From assembly GCA_017962615.1 (NCBI GenBank), contig JAGCUZ010000021.1:1-40637 (forward strand): 40,637 bases of DNA. Reading direction: 5' to 3'. The translations under genes were made by a program, and so were the position numbers. This stretch comes from Bacteroidales bacterium (GTDB taxonomy: Bacteria > Bacteroidota > Bacteroidia > Bacteroidales > P3). The notes beneath the pieces were generated by a model that did no database searches, was not told where the DNA came from, and saw only the letters and a program-made list of their open reading frames with translations. Below are positions 9,115 to 16,880 of this stretch, piece by piece; the stretch's first letter is position 1; each line of letters starts with the position of its first letter.

Positions 9115-9161
9115 TTTTTGCACCACAATACAGCTCTGTTTTTGTGCCATAATACAACTCT
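9115..9161. repeat. Imperfect 23-bp tandem repeat (period 24)
   Basis: Two units beginning TTTTTG and ending CTCT are separated by one base; a further partial TTTTGCACC unit lies just upstream near 9106. It is in gene-free DNA behind the beta-propeller promoter. Confidence 0.55.
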
Positions 9162-9344
9162 CGTCTGGTTGAATTTCGCCCTAACATTATATTTTGGAAA
9201 GGCGAAGTCCAAAGTACAATTATTTTCTTGAAGACGGTTTTTGTGTCGTCAGGTACGCGACTATGGATTTTCTGCCGTCAATCTGTCTCCGGTTGGTCGT
9301 TTATACATCACCATATTTTGTGGTTCATTTACCCCCGATTCAAA

Positions 9345-9520
9345 CCTTTCTGCACCCAAAATCACCCCCGTTTTCCATCCCCTCGGCGAACGTGATATAG
9401 GGTACATTTAGAGAAGGTATAGAGATGATAAAGAGTTGGTCCCACCAACTCCTTATCAACTATATACTTACGATTTACTTTCTATATACCAAAATCGGGG
9501 TGTTGTGCAATTTTGAAACG
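9345..9520 (+). repeat. Dispersed palindromic intergenic repeat, copy 1
   Basis: This segment matches 39170-39345 in the same orientation. Shared landmarks are CCCCTCGGCGAAC, then TATAGGGTACATTTAGAGAA, then the inverted repeat (here 9422-9460, imperfect left arm), then TATATACTTACGATTTAC, then CTATATACCAAAATCGGGGT, then GCAATTTTGAA. The palindrome contains GAGTTGGT CCC ACCAACTC. No protein is credible here. The element begins about 370 bases upstream of the prs promoter region's end, with the G-rich tract in between. Confidence 0.8.
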
Positions 9521-9604
9521 GGCTTCGTTTTGTGGTGTTTGTGGTTGATTATGAGGTGGTTCACGGCGTGGTTTGCGCCTGGGGGCTCCGTTGCAGGATT
9601 GAAC

Positions 9605-9740
9605 GGTTTTTGAGTGGTTTTTGAGTGTTTTTTGAGGACCGTTTTGGGGTGGTGCGGGGGAGGGGAGAGGGACGGGTGGATGGTGGGGTGGAGGGTGGGC
9701 CGTGGCGACCGGCTTCGGGGAGGGGTGACGGGGGGCGGTT
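9605..9740 (+). other. G-rich, C-poor tract with G-quadruplex potential
   Basis: First come three near-tandem units of GTTTTTGAGT type (9605-9638), then many G runs of three to six (for example at 9646-9649, 9656-9660, 9662-9665, 9684-9687, 9717-9725 and 9730-9735). The strand asymmetry is extreme and unlike the neighbouring genes. It lies between repeat copy 1 and the prs promoter. No gene is supported in 8976-9871. Confidence 0.6.
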
Positions 9741-9809
9741 TGCGGATGCCGTTGCGGCGGCGTTTGACAAAAATATGAAGATTTATATTGCTGAATCGAA
9801 AAAAAAATG

Positions 9810-9817
9810 TACTTTTG
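9810..9817 (+). promoter_or_regulatory. -7 element of prs
   Basis: TACTTTTG followed by CA. Predicted start near 9823, leader about 49 bases. Confidence 0.7.
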
Positions 9818-9871
9818 CAAGCGAATAATAAAGAGATATTTTTATAAAAAGACACAAATAAATCACTAATA

Positions 9872-10852
9872 ATGAGTATGGAAAAGACGGACAAGGTCTT
9901 TATTTTCTCGGGCCGTGCAACGGAGAATTTGGCGCGGCGCGTGGCTGAAATCTACGGAACGGAGCTCGGAAAGTCGGTAGTGTTCCAGTATGCCGACGGC
10001 GAATTCCAGCCTTCTTACGAGCAGTCGATTCGCGGAGGCGTGGTGTTCATCATCCAGTCGACGATGCCGCCCACCGACAACCTCTTCGAGCTGCTTATGA
10101 TGGTTGACGCCGCCAAGAGGGCTTCGGCGCAGAAGATTATCGCCGTGGTGCCTTACTACGGCTTTGCCCGTCAGGACCGCAAGGACAAGCCGCATGTGCC
10201 TATAGCATCGAAGCTTATAGCCGACATGCTGATGGCTGCGGGCGTGGACCGCGTCATAACCATGGACCTGCATGCCGACCAGATACAGGGTTTCTTCAAC
10301 ATACCGGTTGACCACCTGTACGGCTCGTCGCTCTTCATGCCTTACATCCGCGAGAAGTTCGAGCCCGAGGATGTGATGTTTGCAAGCCCCGACATGGGCG
10401 GCAGCAAGCGTGCGGGCATGTATGCCAAGACGCTTAACAACAGTTTCTGCATCTGCTACAAGCACCGCAACAAGCCCAACGAGATTGCCGAGATGCGCCT
10501 GATTGGCGACGTGAGGGACAAGAACGTGATACTGCTTGACGACATCATCGACACGGGCAGCACCATCTGCAAGGCCGCGGGCATCATCATGGAGAACGGT
10601 GCCAAGAGCGTGCGCGCCATGATTACGCACCCCGTGCTGAGCGGCAACGCGATAGACAAGATTGAGGCGTCGTGCCTCGAGGAGTTGGTGGTGAGCGACA
10701 CCATACCGCTGAAACGCGAGTCGCCGAAGATTCACGTGCTGCCGTGCGACTGGCTGCTGGCCGAGGCGATACGCAGGGTGGTGAACTATGAGTCGCTCGA
10801 CTACCTGTACGAGACTACCATTCATCACAAGGGCGTCATACACAAGCTGTGA
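9872..10852 (+). CDS. prs: Ribose-phosphate pyrophosphokinase
   Basis: A 326-residue cytoplasmic enzyme making PRPP from ribose 5-phosphate and ATP for nucleotide, histidine, tryptophan and NAD synthesis. Features are the N-terminal Phe-Ser-Gly-Arg-Ala-Thr segment, Tyr-Tyr-Gly-Phe-Ala-Arg-Gln-Asp-Arg-Lys (ATP loop), Asp-Leu-His-Ala-Asp-Gln-Ile-Gln-Gly-Phe-Phe, and the PRPP loop Asp-Asp-Ile-Ile-Asp-Thr-Gly-Ser-Thr (about 222-230). Length is slightly longer than the usual 310-320. Two close ATGs exist (9872 and 9878); the first is used. rplY follows after 60 bases without a visible terminator, so they may share a transcript. Confidence 0.96.
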   Translation: MSMEKTDKVFIFSGRATENLARRVAEIYGTELGKSVVFQYADGEFQPSYEQSIRGGVVFIIQSTMPPTDNLFELLMMVDAAKRASAQKIIAVVPYYGFARQDRKDKPHVPIASKLIADMLMAAGVDRVITMDLHADQIQGFFNIPVDHLYGSSLFMPYIREKFEPEDVMFASPDMGGSKRAGMYAKTLNNSFCICYKHRNKPNEIAEMRLIGDVRDKNVILLDDIIDTGSTICKAAGIIMENGAKSVRAMITHPVLSGNAIDKIEASCLEELVVSDTIPLKRESPKIHVLPCDWLLAEAIRRVVNYESLDYLYETTIHHKGVIHKL

Positions 10853-10912
10853 TGCCGCAGGATTTGACATTTTTTAACCAACAATATCTATTAACTTCAA
10901 AATCAAACAAAA

Positions 10913-11503
10913 ATGAGAGTAGTATCAATGAGCGGTTCTCTTCGCGAGAACGTAGGGAAAAAGGATGCTAAGGCGTTGCGTCGCGACGACATGGTTCCGT
11001 GCGTCATGTACGGCAAGGCCGACCAGAAGATGTTTGCGGTGCCGCAGACTGCCTTCCAGAAGATTCTCTTCAACCCGGAGCCCTGCTTCGTGGAAATCAA
11101 CGTTGGCGGCGAGAAGCACATGGCCATGCTGAAGGACATTCAGTTCCACCCTGTGACCGATAACGTGTACCATGCCGACTTCTACGAGCTGAGCGACGAC
11201 AAGACCATCGTTATGTCGATACCTGTGCACACCACCGGCACGTCGGTGGGCGTGAGGAAGGGCGGCAAGCTTGCCTACAAGCAGAAACGCCTCAAGGTGA
11301 AGGCTCTGCCGGCCAACATGCCGAGCGAGATTCTGGTCGACATCACCAAGCTCGACATAGCGCAGCGCGTGAAGGTGCAGGACATTGCAGCCGAGAATTA
11401 CACCATCCTCAACCCCAAGAGCAGCGAGGTCGTTGTTGTTAACAGCACCCGTGCCGCCGCCACTGCCGAGAGCAGCGCCGAGGGTGAGGCAGCAGCTGAA
11501 TAA
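10913..11503 (+). CDS. rplY: 50S ribosomal protein L25, CTC/TL5 form
   Basis: A 196-residue 5S-rRNA-binding ribosomal protein. The N-terminal L25 domain contains Arg-Glu-Asn-Val-Gly-Lys-Lys-Asp-Ala-Lys and Val-Pro-Cys-Val-Met-Tyr-Gly; a second beta domain (about 95-185) follows, as in the general stress protein CTC of many bacteria, and the end is Ala/Glu-rich. Length fits the long form, not the 94-residue E. coli form. It lies 60 bases behind prs and ends at a strong terminator (11537-11571). Confidence 0.94.
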   Translation: MRVVSMSGSLRENVGKKDAKALRRDDMVPCVMYGKADQKMFAVPQTAFQKILFNPEPCFVEINVGGEKHMAMLKDIQFHPVTDNVYHADFYELSDDKTIVMSIPVHTTGTSVGVRKGGKLAYKQKRLKVKALPANMPSEILVDITKLDIAQRVKVQDIAAENYTILNPKSSEVVVVNSTRAAATAESSAEGEAAAE

Positions 11504-11536
11504 CAGCCAGATGTTTTTCTCAACAATAAAGAATCA

Positions 11537-11571
11537 GAATACGATGTTGGCCCCGGGTCAACATCGTATTC
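11537..11571 (+). terminator. Intrinsic terminator after rplY
   Basis: A perfect 13-bp stem (GAATACGATGTTG with its complement) and 9-base loop, followed by TCTTTT. Beyond it, 11580-11720 is AT-rich with repeated TTAATTG motifs and no gene. Confidence 0.85.
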
Positions 11572-11726
11572 TCTTTTGTATTAACGTGTAAAACTCGTTA
11601 AGACTGTTTTACGTTAATTGCCGTTAATTGACCATTAATTAGTTCTCAAAAAGAATCATTGCTGAAAAATTAACGGATAATTATACGGTAATTAATGTTT
11701 CAAAATAATTTAATGCTGATAACGCT

Positions 11727-12599
11727 TTGAAATCAGGTTTTGTCAATATCATAGGCAACCCCAACGTGGGCAAGTCCACGCTGATGAACGCCTTGGTGGG
11801 GGAGAGGCTCTCCATAATAACAAGCAAGGCGCAGACCACGCGCCACCGCATCATGGGCATCGTCAACGGCGACGATTTCCAGATAGTGTACACCGACACG
11901 CCGGGCATCGTCAACCCGCACTACAAGCTGCACGAGAGCATGATGGGCTTTGTGCAGGGGGCGTTGCAGGACGCCGACCTGTTTCTGATGGTTACCGAGA
12001 TGGGCGAGCGCTTCAAGAACGAGGAGGTGCTGCGCAAGGTTATTGCCAGCGAGGTGCCCGTGATACTGGTCATCAACAAGATAGACCTGTCGAACCAGGC
12101 GGCGGTGACCGAGATGGTCGACTACTGGCAGAAGGAGATACCGCGTGCGCTGGTGGTGCCGTGCTCGGCAACCGAGGGCTTCAACGTCGACGTAATCTTC
12201 AAAGCCATCCTGGAGCGGCTGCCCGAAAATCCGCCCTATTTCCCGCCCGACGAGCTGACCGACAGGTCGATGCGCTTCTTCGTGAGCGAGATAATACGCG
12301 AGAAGATATTGCTTAACTACCAGAAGGAGATACCCTACAGTTGCGAGGTGTGCGTGGAGAGCTACGAGGAGGGCGAGGGGCTGGACCGCATCCGCGCCGT
12401 CATCTTCGTTGAGCGCGACTCGCAGAAGGGCATCATCATAGGCCACAAAGGGCAGTCGCTGAAGCGTATAGGCATCGAGGCCCGCAAGGATATCGAGGCC
12501 TTTACGGGCAAACGCTGCTTCCTGAGCCTTTACGTTAAGGTGCTAAAAGAATGGCGCAACAACGAGAAGGTGCTGCGCCAGTTTGGCTACGAGGCATAG
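11727..12599 (+). CDS. era: GTPase Era
   Basis: A 290-residue GTPase that binds 16S rRNA and helps 30S maturation. G1 is Gly-Asn-Pro-Asn-Val-Gly-Lys-Ser (10-17), G3 Asp-Thr-Pro-Gly (57-60), G4 Asn-Lys-Ile-Asp (117-120), and the KH domain (about 205-285) has Gly-His-Lys-Gly-Gln-Ser. The start must be TTG at 11727: an in-frame TAA is at 11706-11708, and the codons between contain no ATG or GTG. A nearby ATG (11713) is out of frame. Homologues begin with the same Lys-(Ala/Ser)-Gly-Phe-Val, which supports this start. No clear promoter was seen in the AT-rich DNA before it. Confidence 0.96.
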   Translation: MKSGFVNIIGNPNVGKSTLMNALVGERLSIITSKAQTTRHRIMGIVNGDDFQIVYTDTPGIVNPHYKLHESMMGFVQGALQDADLFLMVTEMGERFKNEEVLRKVIASEVPVILVINKIDLSNQAAVTEMVDYWQKEIPRALVVPCSATEGFNVDVIFKAILERLPENPPYFPPDELTDRSMRFFVSEIIREKILLNYQKEIPYSCEVCVESYEEGEGLDRIRAVIFVERDSQKGIIIGHKGQSLKRIGIEARKDIEAFTGKRCFLSLYVKVLKEWRNNEKVLRQFGYEA

Positions 12600-12627
12600 C
12601 CGCGAGGGCTGTGCCGGCTATTGTAGG

Positions 12628-13425
12628 TTAGAAATACTCTAACTTGCGCTCGATGATGTACTGCGGGTCCATCTTGTCGCCGTCGAGGCTGTATTCCACT
12701 TTGCGTACCCAGTTGCCGCGGCTGTCGTAGTCGTAGCGGTAGAGGGTGAAGAATACCTCGGGCTCGTCCTCGGTGTAGTCGTAGAGGGTTTGCGACACAG
12801 CCTGGCGGTGCTTGTCGTACTCGAAGCGCCACTCCTGTATCTTGCGGTCGCCGCGGTCGTAGACGAGGGTTTTCTGTATGGTGCCGTCGGGGTTGTACAG
12901 GTACACCTCGCGCTTGAAGATGTTGTTGTACTGGTCGTTGTAGCTGAGCTGCGAGATGCGGCCCTGGTCGTCGTACTTGTAGTTGGTGCGGCTTTCCACC
13001 TGTCGCTCGGCATCCTCTACATATATCTCGCGTAGGATGTTCTGCGAGGTGTAGTTGTAGTAGGTGCGCCCTATCACTTTCTCGTTGTTGTCGACGATAT
13101 GCTCGAGGGTGCAGAGCCCAAAGCCGTCGTGTTTGTAGCGTGTGCGGAAGATGATGTCCTCTTCGGTGGAGAGGTAGGTCATGCTCCGGCGCTGTCCGCG
13201 GCTGTTGTATACGGTCTCAATACGCTCGAGCGCGTCGCCTTTCTTCATGTGGTCGTTGTCGACGACCACGGCCTCGTAGGTGACTTGCAGCACCCTCTTC
13301 ACCTGTCCCACGTAGCCGTCGGTGACAGCGTCGGGGGTATACTCCTTTTGGGTTAGGTTTTGGGCCTGTGCAACGCCGCAAAGAAGAACCATAAGCCCCA
13401 CAAGAAACAGAGGTTTGTATTGCAT
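12628..13425 (-). CDS. Secreted YD/RHS-repeat-like protein, function unknown
   Basis: A 265-residue protein with a signal peptide (about 1-21, ending Ala-Gln-Ala-Gln). The mature chain is a series of short beta units of the type Tyr-Lys-Tyr-Asp-Asp-Gln-Gly-Arg-Ile, Tyr-Asn-Pro-Asp-Gly-Thr-Ile and Tyr-Asp-Ser-Arg-Gly-Asn-Trp, resembling single RHS/YD repeats. It is too short to form a full RHS shell and has no toxin domain. Small proteins of this kind occur in Bacteroidota without assigned role. It has its own promoter (13491-13498) and is convergent with era. Confidence 0.75.
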   Translation of the reverse strand: MQYKPLFLVGLMVLLCGVAQAQNLTQKEYTPDAVTDGYVGQVKRVLQVTYEAVVVDNDHMKKGDALERIETVYNSRGQRRSMTYLSTEEDIIFRTRYKHDGFGLCTLEHIVDNNEKVIGRTYYNYTSQNILREIYVEDAERQVESRTNYKYDDQGRISQLSYNDQYNNIFKREVYLYNPDGTIQKTLVYDRGDRKIQEWRFEYDKHRQAVSQTLYDYTEDEPEVFFTLYRYDYDSRGNWVRKVEYSLDGDKMDPQYIIERKLEYF

Positions 13426-13490
13426 AGTGTTCTGAATGTTTGTGTGTTGTGTGATATTTACGATAGAAACAGTGTATACGTATGAAAGTT

Positions 13491-13498
13491 CAAAATTA
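13491..13498 (-). promoter_or_regulatory. -7 element of the YD-repeat-like gene
   Basis: TAATTTTG on the minus strand, about 65 bases before the start codon. It is divergent with the promoter at 13551-13558. Confidence 0.65.
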
Positions 13499-13550
13499 CG
13501 ATTTTTTCTTGAAATGGAAAAATAATTCCGTCTGTACGGGCTTTTTTTTT

Positions 13551-13558
13551 TAATTTTG
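13551..13558 (+). promoter_or_regulatory. -7 element of the SSS symporter-rnz unit
   Basis: TAATTTTG followed by CA, with expected transcription start near 13564 and ATG at 13585. Confidence 0.7.
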
Positions 13559-13584
13559 CAACACTCAATGTACGCATATAAGGA

Positions 13585-15081
13585 ATGGAAAAAATCATCC
13601 TAATTTGTTTTGTCCTATATACTTGTTTGCTGTTCGGGGTTACGTTGCTGACCTCGCGGAAGGCCAACAACGACGTGTTTTTCCGCGGAGGGCGCAAGTC
13701 GCCGTGGCCTGTTGTGGCCTACGGAATGGTGGGGGCGTCGCTGAGCGGCGTCACATTCATGTCGGTGCCGGGCGGCGTGTACTACGGAGGCTTCACCTAC
13801 ATGCCGCTGGTGTTCGGCTATGTGATAGGGTACGCTGTTATCGCGCTGTTGCTGCTGCCGTTGTATTACCGTCTGAAAGTCACGTCAATATACACCTACC
13901 TTGAACAGCGCTTCGGGCGCGACTCCGAGCGCACCGGCGCCATCTGCTTCATCGTTTCGAGGCTGCTGGGGTCGGCACTGCGCATGTACCTGGTGGTCTT
14001 TGTTTTATATGAGTTCGTCTTCAGGTCGTGGGGCATCCCGTTCTGGGTTCCGGCAATAGTCTTCATACTGCTGATACTGCTCTACACGTTTCGCGGCGGC
14101 ATCAAGACCATAGTGTGGACCGACACCCTGCAGACCACTTTCCTGCTGCTGGCGGCGGCGGTGACAGTGGTGGCCATACTGCGCAACCTCGACATCTCGA
14201 TGGGCGAGCTGCTGCGCAGGGCTTCCGAACAGGGCTACACGCGCATGTTTGAGACCGATGTGTCGCACAGTAAATACTACTGGAAACAGATTGTGGCGGG
14301 CGCGTTCATCACCATAACCATGACGGGCCTCGACCAAGACATGATGCAGAAGAACCTCACCTGCAGGTCGCTGCGTGCCGCTCAGAAGAACGTGATGACC
14401 TCGTCGATGCTGTTCATCGTGGTGAACATGCTGTTTCTGTGCCTCGGCGCCGCCCTCGTATACTATGCCGACGTGACGGGCTTCGCGCTCGAGGTTAATG
14501 CGGCCGGCAACGTGGTGGGTGACAAGATATTCCCGTCGATAGCCTTCTCGTTCAGCGGCTTCACGGCCGTGGTCTTCGTGCTGGGCATGGTGGCGGCGGG
14601 CTATTCGAGCGCCGACGGCACGCTCACGGCACTGACGACGACCTTCTGCTACGACTTCCTGCACTTCGACAAGAACGCCTCCGACGCCGACGAGCAGCGG
14701 CGTCAGGTGCGCACGCGTAAGTGGGTGCATGTTGGCTTTGCCATGCTCTACCTGCTGGTTATCATAGCCTTCAAGCCGTTCCACACGCAGTCGCTCATAG
14801 ACACGCTCTTCGACGTGGCGGGCTACACCTACGGGCCGCTGCTGGGCATGTACTCCTTCGGCCTCTTCACGCGCCGCAGCGTGGGGTGCAACGACAGGTG
14901 GGTGCCGCTGGTATGCATCGCCTGCCCGGTGATATGCTACGTGCTGAAGATGAATTCGGAACAATGGTTCAACGGGTTCCGGTTCGGCTTCGAGATACTG
15001 CTGCTCAACGGCCTGCTGACCTTCCTTGGGCTGCTGTTGCTGTCGCACAAGACCTGCGACGCGGAGCCTGCTGCAAATTAA
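13585..15081 (+). CDS. Sodium:solute symporter (SSS family)
   Basis: A 498-residue inner-membrane protein with about 13 hydrophobic helices. The N-terminal Phe-Phe-Arg-Gly-Gly-Arg-Lys-Ser-Pro-Trp and Gly-Ala-Ser-Leu-Ser-Gly-Val-Thr-Phe are typical of SSS carriers. The helix with Ala-Gly-Tyr-Ser-Ser-Ala-Asp-Gly-Thr-Leu-Thr-Ala holds the sodium-binding Ser/Thr residues of the LeuT-like fold. The solute is unknown; sequence cannot separate sugar, sialate and carboxylate members. rnz starts 30 bases after the stop, so the two genes are probably cotranscribed from 13551-13558. Confidence 0.9.
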   Translation: MEKIILICFVLYTCLLFGVTLLTSRKANNDVFFRGGRKSPWPVVAYGMVGASLSGVTFMSVPGGVYYGGFTYMPLVFGYVIGYAVIALLLLPLYYRLKVTSIYTYLEQRFGRDSERTGAICFIVSRLLGSALRMYLVVFVLYEFVFRSWGIPFWVPAIVFILLILLYTFRGGIKTIVWTDTLQTTFLLLAAAVTVVAILRNLDISMGELLRRASEQGYTRMFETDVSHSKYYWKQIVAGAFITITMTGLDQDMMQKNLTCRSLRAAQKNVMTSSMLFIVVNMLFLCLGAALVYYADVTGFALEVNAAGNVVGDKIFPSIAFSFSGFTAVVFVLGMVAAGYSSADGTLTALTTTFCYDFLHFDKNASDADEQRRQVRTRKWVHVGFAMLYLLVIIAFKPFHTQSLIDTLFDVAGYTYGPLLGMYSFGLFTRRSVGCNDRWVPLVCIACPVICYVLKMNSEQWFNGFRFGFEILLLNGLLTFLGLLLLSHKTCDAEPAAN

Positions 15082-15111
15082 TCGTTTACCAAAGCCAACT
15101 GTCACGACAAT

Positions 15112-16023
15112 ATGAACTTCCTGGTTACTCCTTTGGGCTGCGGGGCCGCCACGCCGGCGCTGGGTCGCCACTGCAGCAGTCAGATAATCAACATCGACGG
15201 CTTCAAGATAATGCTCGACTGCGGCGAGGGCACGCAGGAGCAGATACGCCGCTACCATCAAAGGATGCAGTCGATATCGACGATATTCATATCGCACCTG
15301 CACGGCGACCATATCTTCGGGCTGCCCGGGCTGCTGTCGTCGATGCACCTGTGCGGCCGCAAGGAACCCATCAACATCTTTGCGCCGAGCGGACTCAAGG
15401 CTGCGCTCGAGATGTTTCTCGACACCTCGTCGGTGCGGCTGCAGTACGAGATTGTGTTCCATGAACTTGAGGTGGAGGAGCCTACGGTGGTGTTCGACAA
15501 CCAGAAGTGCTGCGTAATTGCTTTCCCGCTCTACCACTCGGTGCCCACGATAGGCTACATGATAGAAGGACGCGAGCTGCGTCCCAGGCTGCGCCCGGGC
15601 GTGAAGCAGTCGCTGCAGCTTACCGACCAGGATATACAGAGTCTGATGGTGGGCAACGATTACACCGACGCTGAAGGCAATGTGCACAGTAATGCCGACC
15701 TGCTTGTGCCGCCCGGCGACGGCAAGCGGTACGCCTACTGCTGCGACACCGCCTACAACGAGGCTTTGCTTGACGTGCTCGAAGGGGTGGACCTGCTTTG
15801 CGTTGACAGCACCTTTGCCGAGGACATGGTGCAGATGGCCGCCGAGAAGCAGCACTGCACGGCCGGCCAGGCGGCGCTGCTGGCGCAGAAAGCCAACGCC
15901 AAGAAGTTGCTGCTCACCCATTTCAGCGCCCGCTACAAAGACCTCGGCGTGCTGCTCGGCGAGGCCCGCTCGCTTTTCGCAGAGACCTACCTCGCCGCCG
16001 AAGGCGAAATGGTGAAACTGTGA
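15112..16023 (+). CDS. rnz: Ribonuclease Z
   Basis: A 303-residue zinc endonuclease that removes 3' trailers from tRNA precursors. The metallo-beta-lactamase motif His62-x-His64-x-Asp66-His67 is intact. Further metal ligands are expected in the Tyr-Cys-Cys-Asp-Thr-Ala segment and the late Leu-Leu-Thr-His-Phe-Ser-Ala-Arg-Tyr motif, and Pro-Leu-Tyr-His-Ser matches the family. Length is usual for tRNase Z short form. tRNA-Pro in this window has no encoded CCA, so 3' trimming before CCA addition is needed. A hairpin terminator follows at 16066-16088. Confidence 0.94.
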   Translation: MNFLVTPLGCGAATPALGRHCSSQIINIDGFKIMLDCGEGTQEQIRRYHQRMQSISTIFISHLHGDHIFGLPGLLSSMHLCGRKEPINIFAPSGLKAALEMFLDTSSVRLQYEIVFHELEVEEPTVVFDNQKCCVIAFPLYHSVPTIGYMIEGRELRPRLRPGVKQSLQLTDQDIQSLMVGNDYTDAEGNVHSNADLLVPPGDGKRYAYCCDTAYNEALLDVLEGVDLLCVDSTFAEDMVQMAAEKQHCTAGQAALLAQKANAKKLLLTHFSARYKDLGVLLGEARSLFAETYLAAEGEMVKL

Positions 16024-16065
16024 AACTGCTTGTGACTTAGCCTAAAAGGCACGGTTTTCTTAGTG

Positions 16066-16088
16066 CTGGCAAAAATATTTTTTGCCAG
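16066..16088 (+). terminator. Hairpin terminator after rnz
   Basis: CTGGCAAAAA and its complement form a stem around a very short loop, with the T-run inside the 3' arm. It is 43 bases past the rnz stop and just upstream of the next promoter. Confidence 0.65.
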
Positions 16089-16103
16089 TTCGATTTTTAT
16101 TCG

Positions 16104-16111
16104 TAATTTTG
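16104..16111 (+). promoter_or_regulatory. -7 element of the structured RNA / CsgG-like operon
   Basis: TAATTTTG followed by CA. Transcription should begin near 16117, exactly at the base of the first hairpin. The next start codon is 300 bases further on, an unusually long leader if it is only a UTR. Confidence 0.7.
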
Positions 16112-16116
16112 CACTC

Positions 16117-16322
16117 GCAAACGGGGAGAAATCCGTTTGCCGAGAAAGCGCATTTTCGCTATATTCCTCGGATGTGAACTTCGACAACTCACAGAGTTAA
16201 TACAGGAATAATGGGAAGATGATTGCTCACGTTGATGTATATGTTACATCCAATGTGGAGCAATTCACAAGAACCTTTTATTATTGTATTACAGGGAGTC
16301 GAAGCCCTACATCCGAATAATA
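16117..16322 (+). ncRNA. Rod-like structured RNA, candidate 6S-type RNA
   Basis: The RNA starts with a perfect hairpin (16117-16124 with 16133-16140). A nested rod follows: 16169-16175 with 16309-16315; 16179-16185 with 16298-16304; 16207-16212 with 16280-16285; and a terminal hairpin from 16222-16228/16258-16264 extended inward by a second paired block. Between the second and third stems is a large asymmetric internal loop (16186-16206 / 16286-16297). One long rod with a central bubble is the shape of 6S RNA, which mimics an open promoter and binds RNA polymerase. Bacteroidales have a structured RNA class (Bacteroidales-1) linked to 6S RNA; assignment to it is inference. The 3' end is uncertain: no U-run is visible before the gene at 16424, so the RNA may also be the operon leader. 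Confidence 0.5.
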
Positions 16323-16423
16323 GGGTAGATGGATGGCTCCACTTTCTTCGTTGTTGGTCACTCTACGTCGAGCCTGCGTAAACGACAGTATTGAAATTAT
16401 TAACTTCAAAACAATATCAAACA

Positions 16424-16870
16424 ATGAAGAAACTGCTATTTTTCAGCATGATGTGCCTGATGGCACTGACGATGAGCGCCCAAAAATGCGCTGTTCTTGA
16501 CTTCCAGCTCGGCACCAACGTGACCGCCGAGGAGGTGGAAGCCATCTCCTACAACTTCCGCACCAATTTCTATCCGGCCAACTACAACGTGATAGAGATT
16601 GAGCGCGTAAACAAGGTTATAGACGGCTTCGACTATGACAAAACCAGCATGACAAAACAGCAGCTGACCGAGGTGGGCCGCAAGCTTGAGGCCAAGATTA
16701 TGGTGGTTGGCACACTTAACAAGTTTATGGACGAATACAGTGTTGATGTGCAGGTTATCGATGTCTCTACCGGCGTTACCATCGCATCCGAAGGCGACAC
16801 TTTCCAAAAGTCGGAGTACCGTCGAGAGATAAAGAACATCGCGCAGCGTCTTGTCTATAAAATAGAATAG
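16424..16870 (+). CDS. Small secreted CsgG/LpoB-like protein, paralogue 1
   Basis: A 148-residue protein with a signal peptide (1-19, ending Met-Ser-Ala-Gln). The mature chain starts Lys-Cys-Ala-Val-Leu-Asp-Phe, the first strand of the CsgG/LpoB/FlgO type alpha-beta fold. It continues with Asn-Phe-Arg-Thr (helix), Val-Ile-Glu-x-Glu-Arg-Val-Asn, Val-Gly-Arg-Lys-Leu-Glu-Ala, Val-Val-Gly-Thr-Leu, and Val-Gln-Val-Ile-Asp-Val-Ser-Thr-Gly. This order matches CsgG-like domains, which are periplasmic or outer-membrane-linked. CsgG itself has an extra pore segment and is longer, so a curli pore is not implied. ATG 16424 is chosen over TTG 16391 because the signal peptide begins there. Three related genes follow. 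Confidence 0.8.
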   Translation: MKKLLFFSMMCLMALTMSAQKCAVLDFQLGTNVTAEEVEAISYNFRTNFYPANYNVIEIERVNKVIDGFDYDKTSMTKQQLTEVGRKLEAKIMVVGTLNKFMDEYSVDVQVIDVSTGVTIASEGDTFQKSEYRREIKNIAQRLVYKIE

Positions 16871-16880
16871 GTGTAGAACC

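Noticed and set aside
9425-9613. Short open frame through the palindromic repeat
   Set aside because: It starts inside the repeat element and has no promoter; the matching region of copy 2 does not keep the frame.
14005-15921. Open frame of 638 codons on the minus strand across the symporter and rnz
   Set aside because: It is antisense to two genes with clear catalytic and family motifs; high third-position GC leaves antisense frames open. Its translation is His/Arg/Val-rich low-complexity without a signal or domain.
16117-16322. tmRNA or RNase P RNA as identity of the structured RNA
   Set aside because: No tag-peptide frame ending Ala-Leu-Ala-Ala and no tRNA-like ends; the conserved RNase P core motifs are absent.
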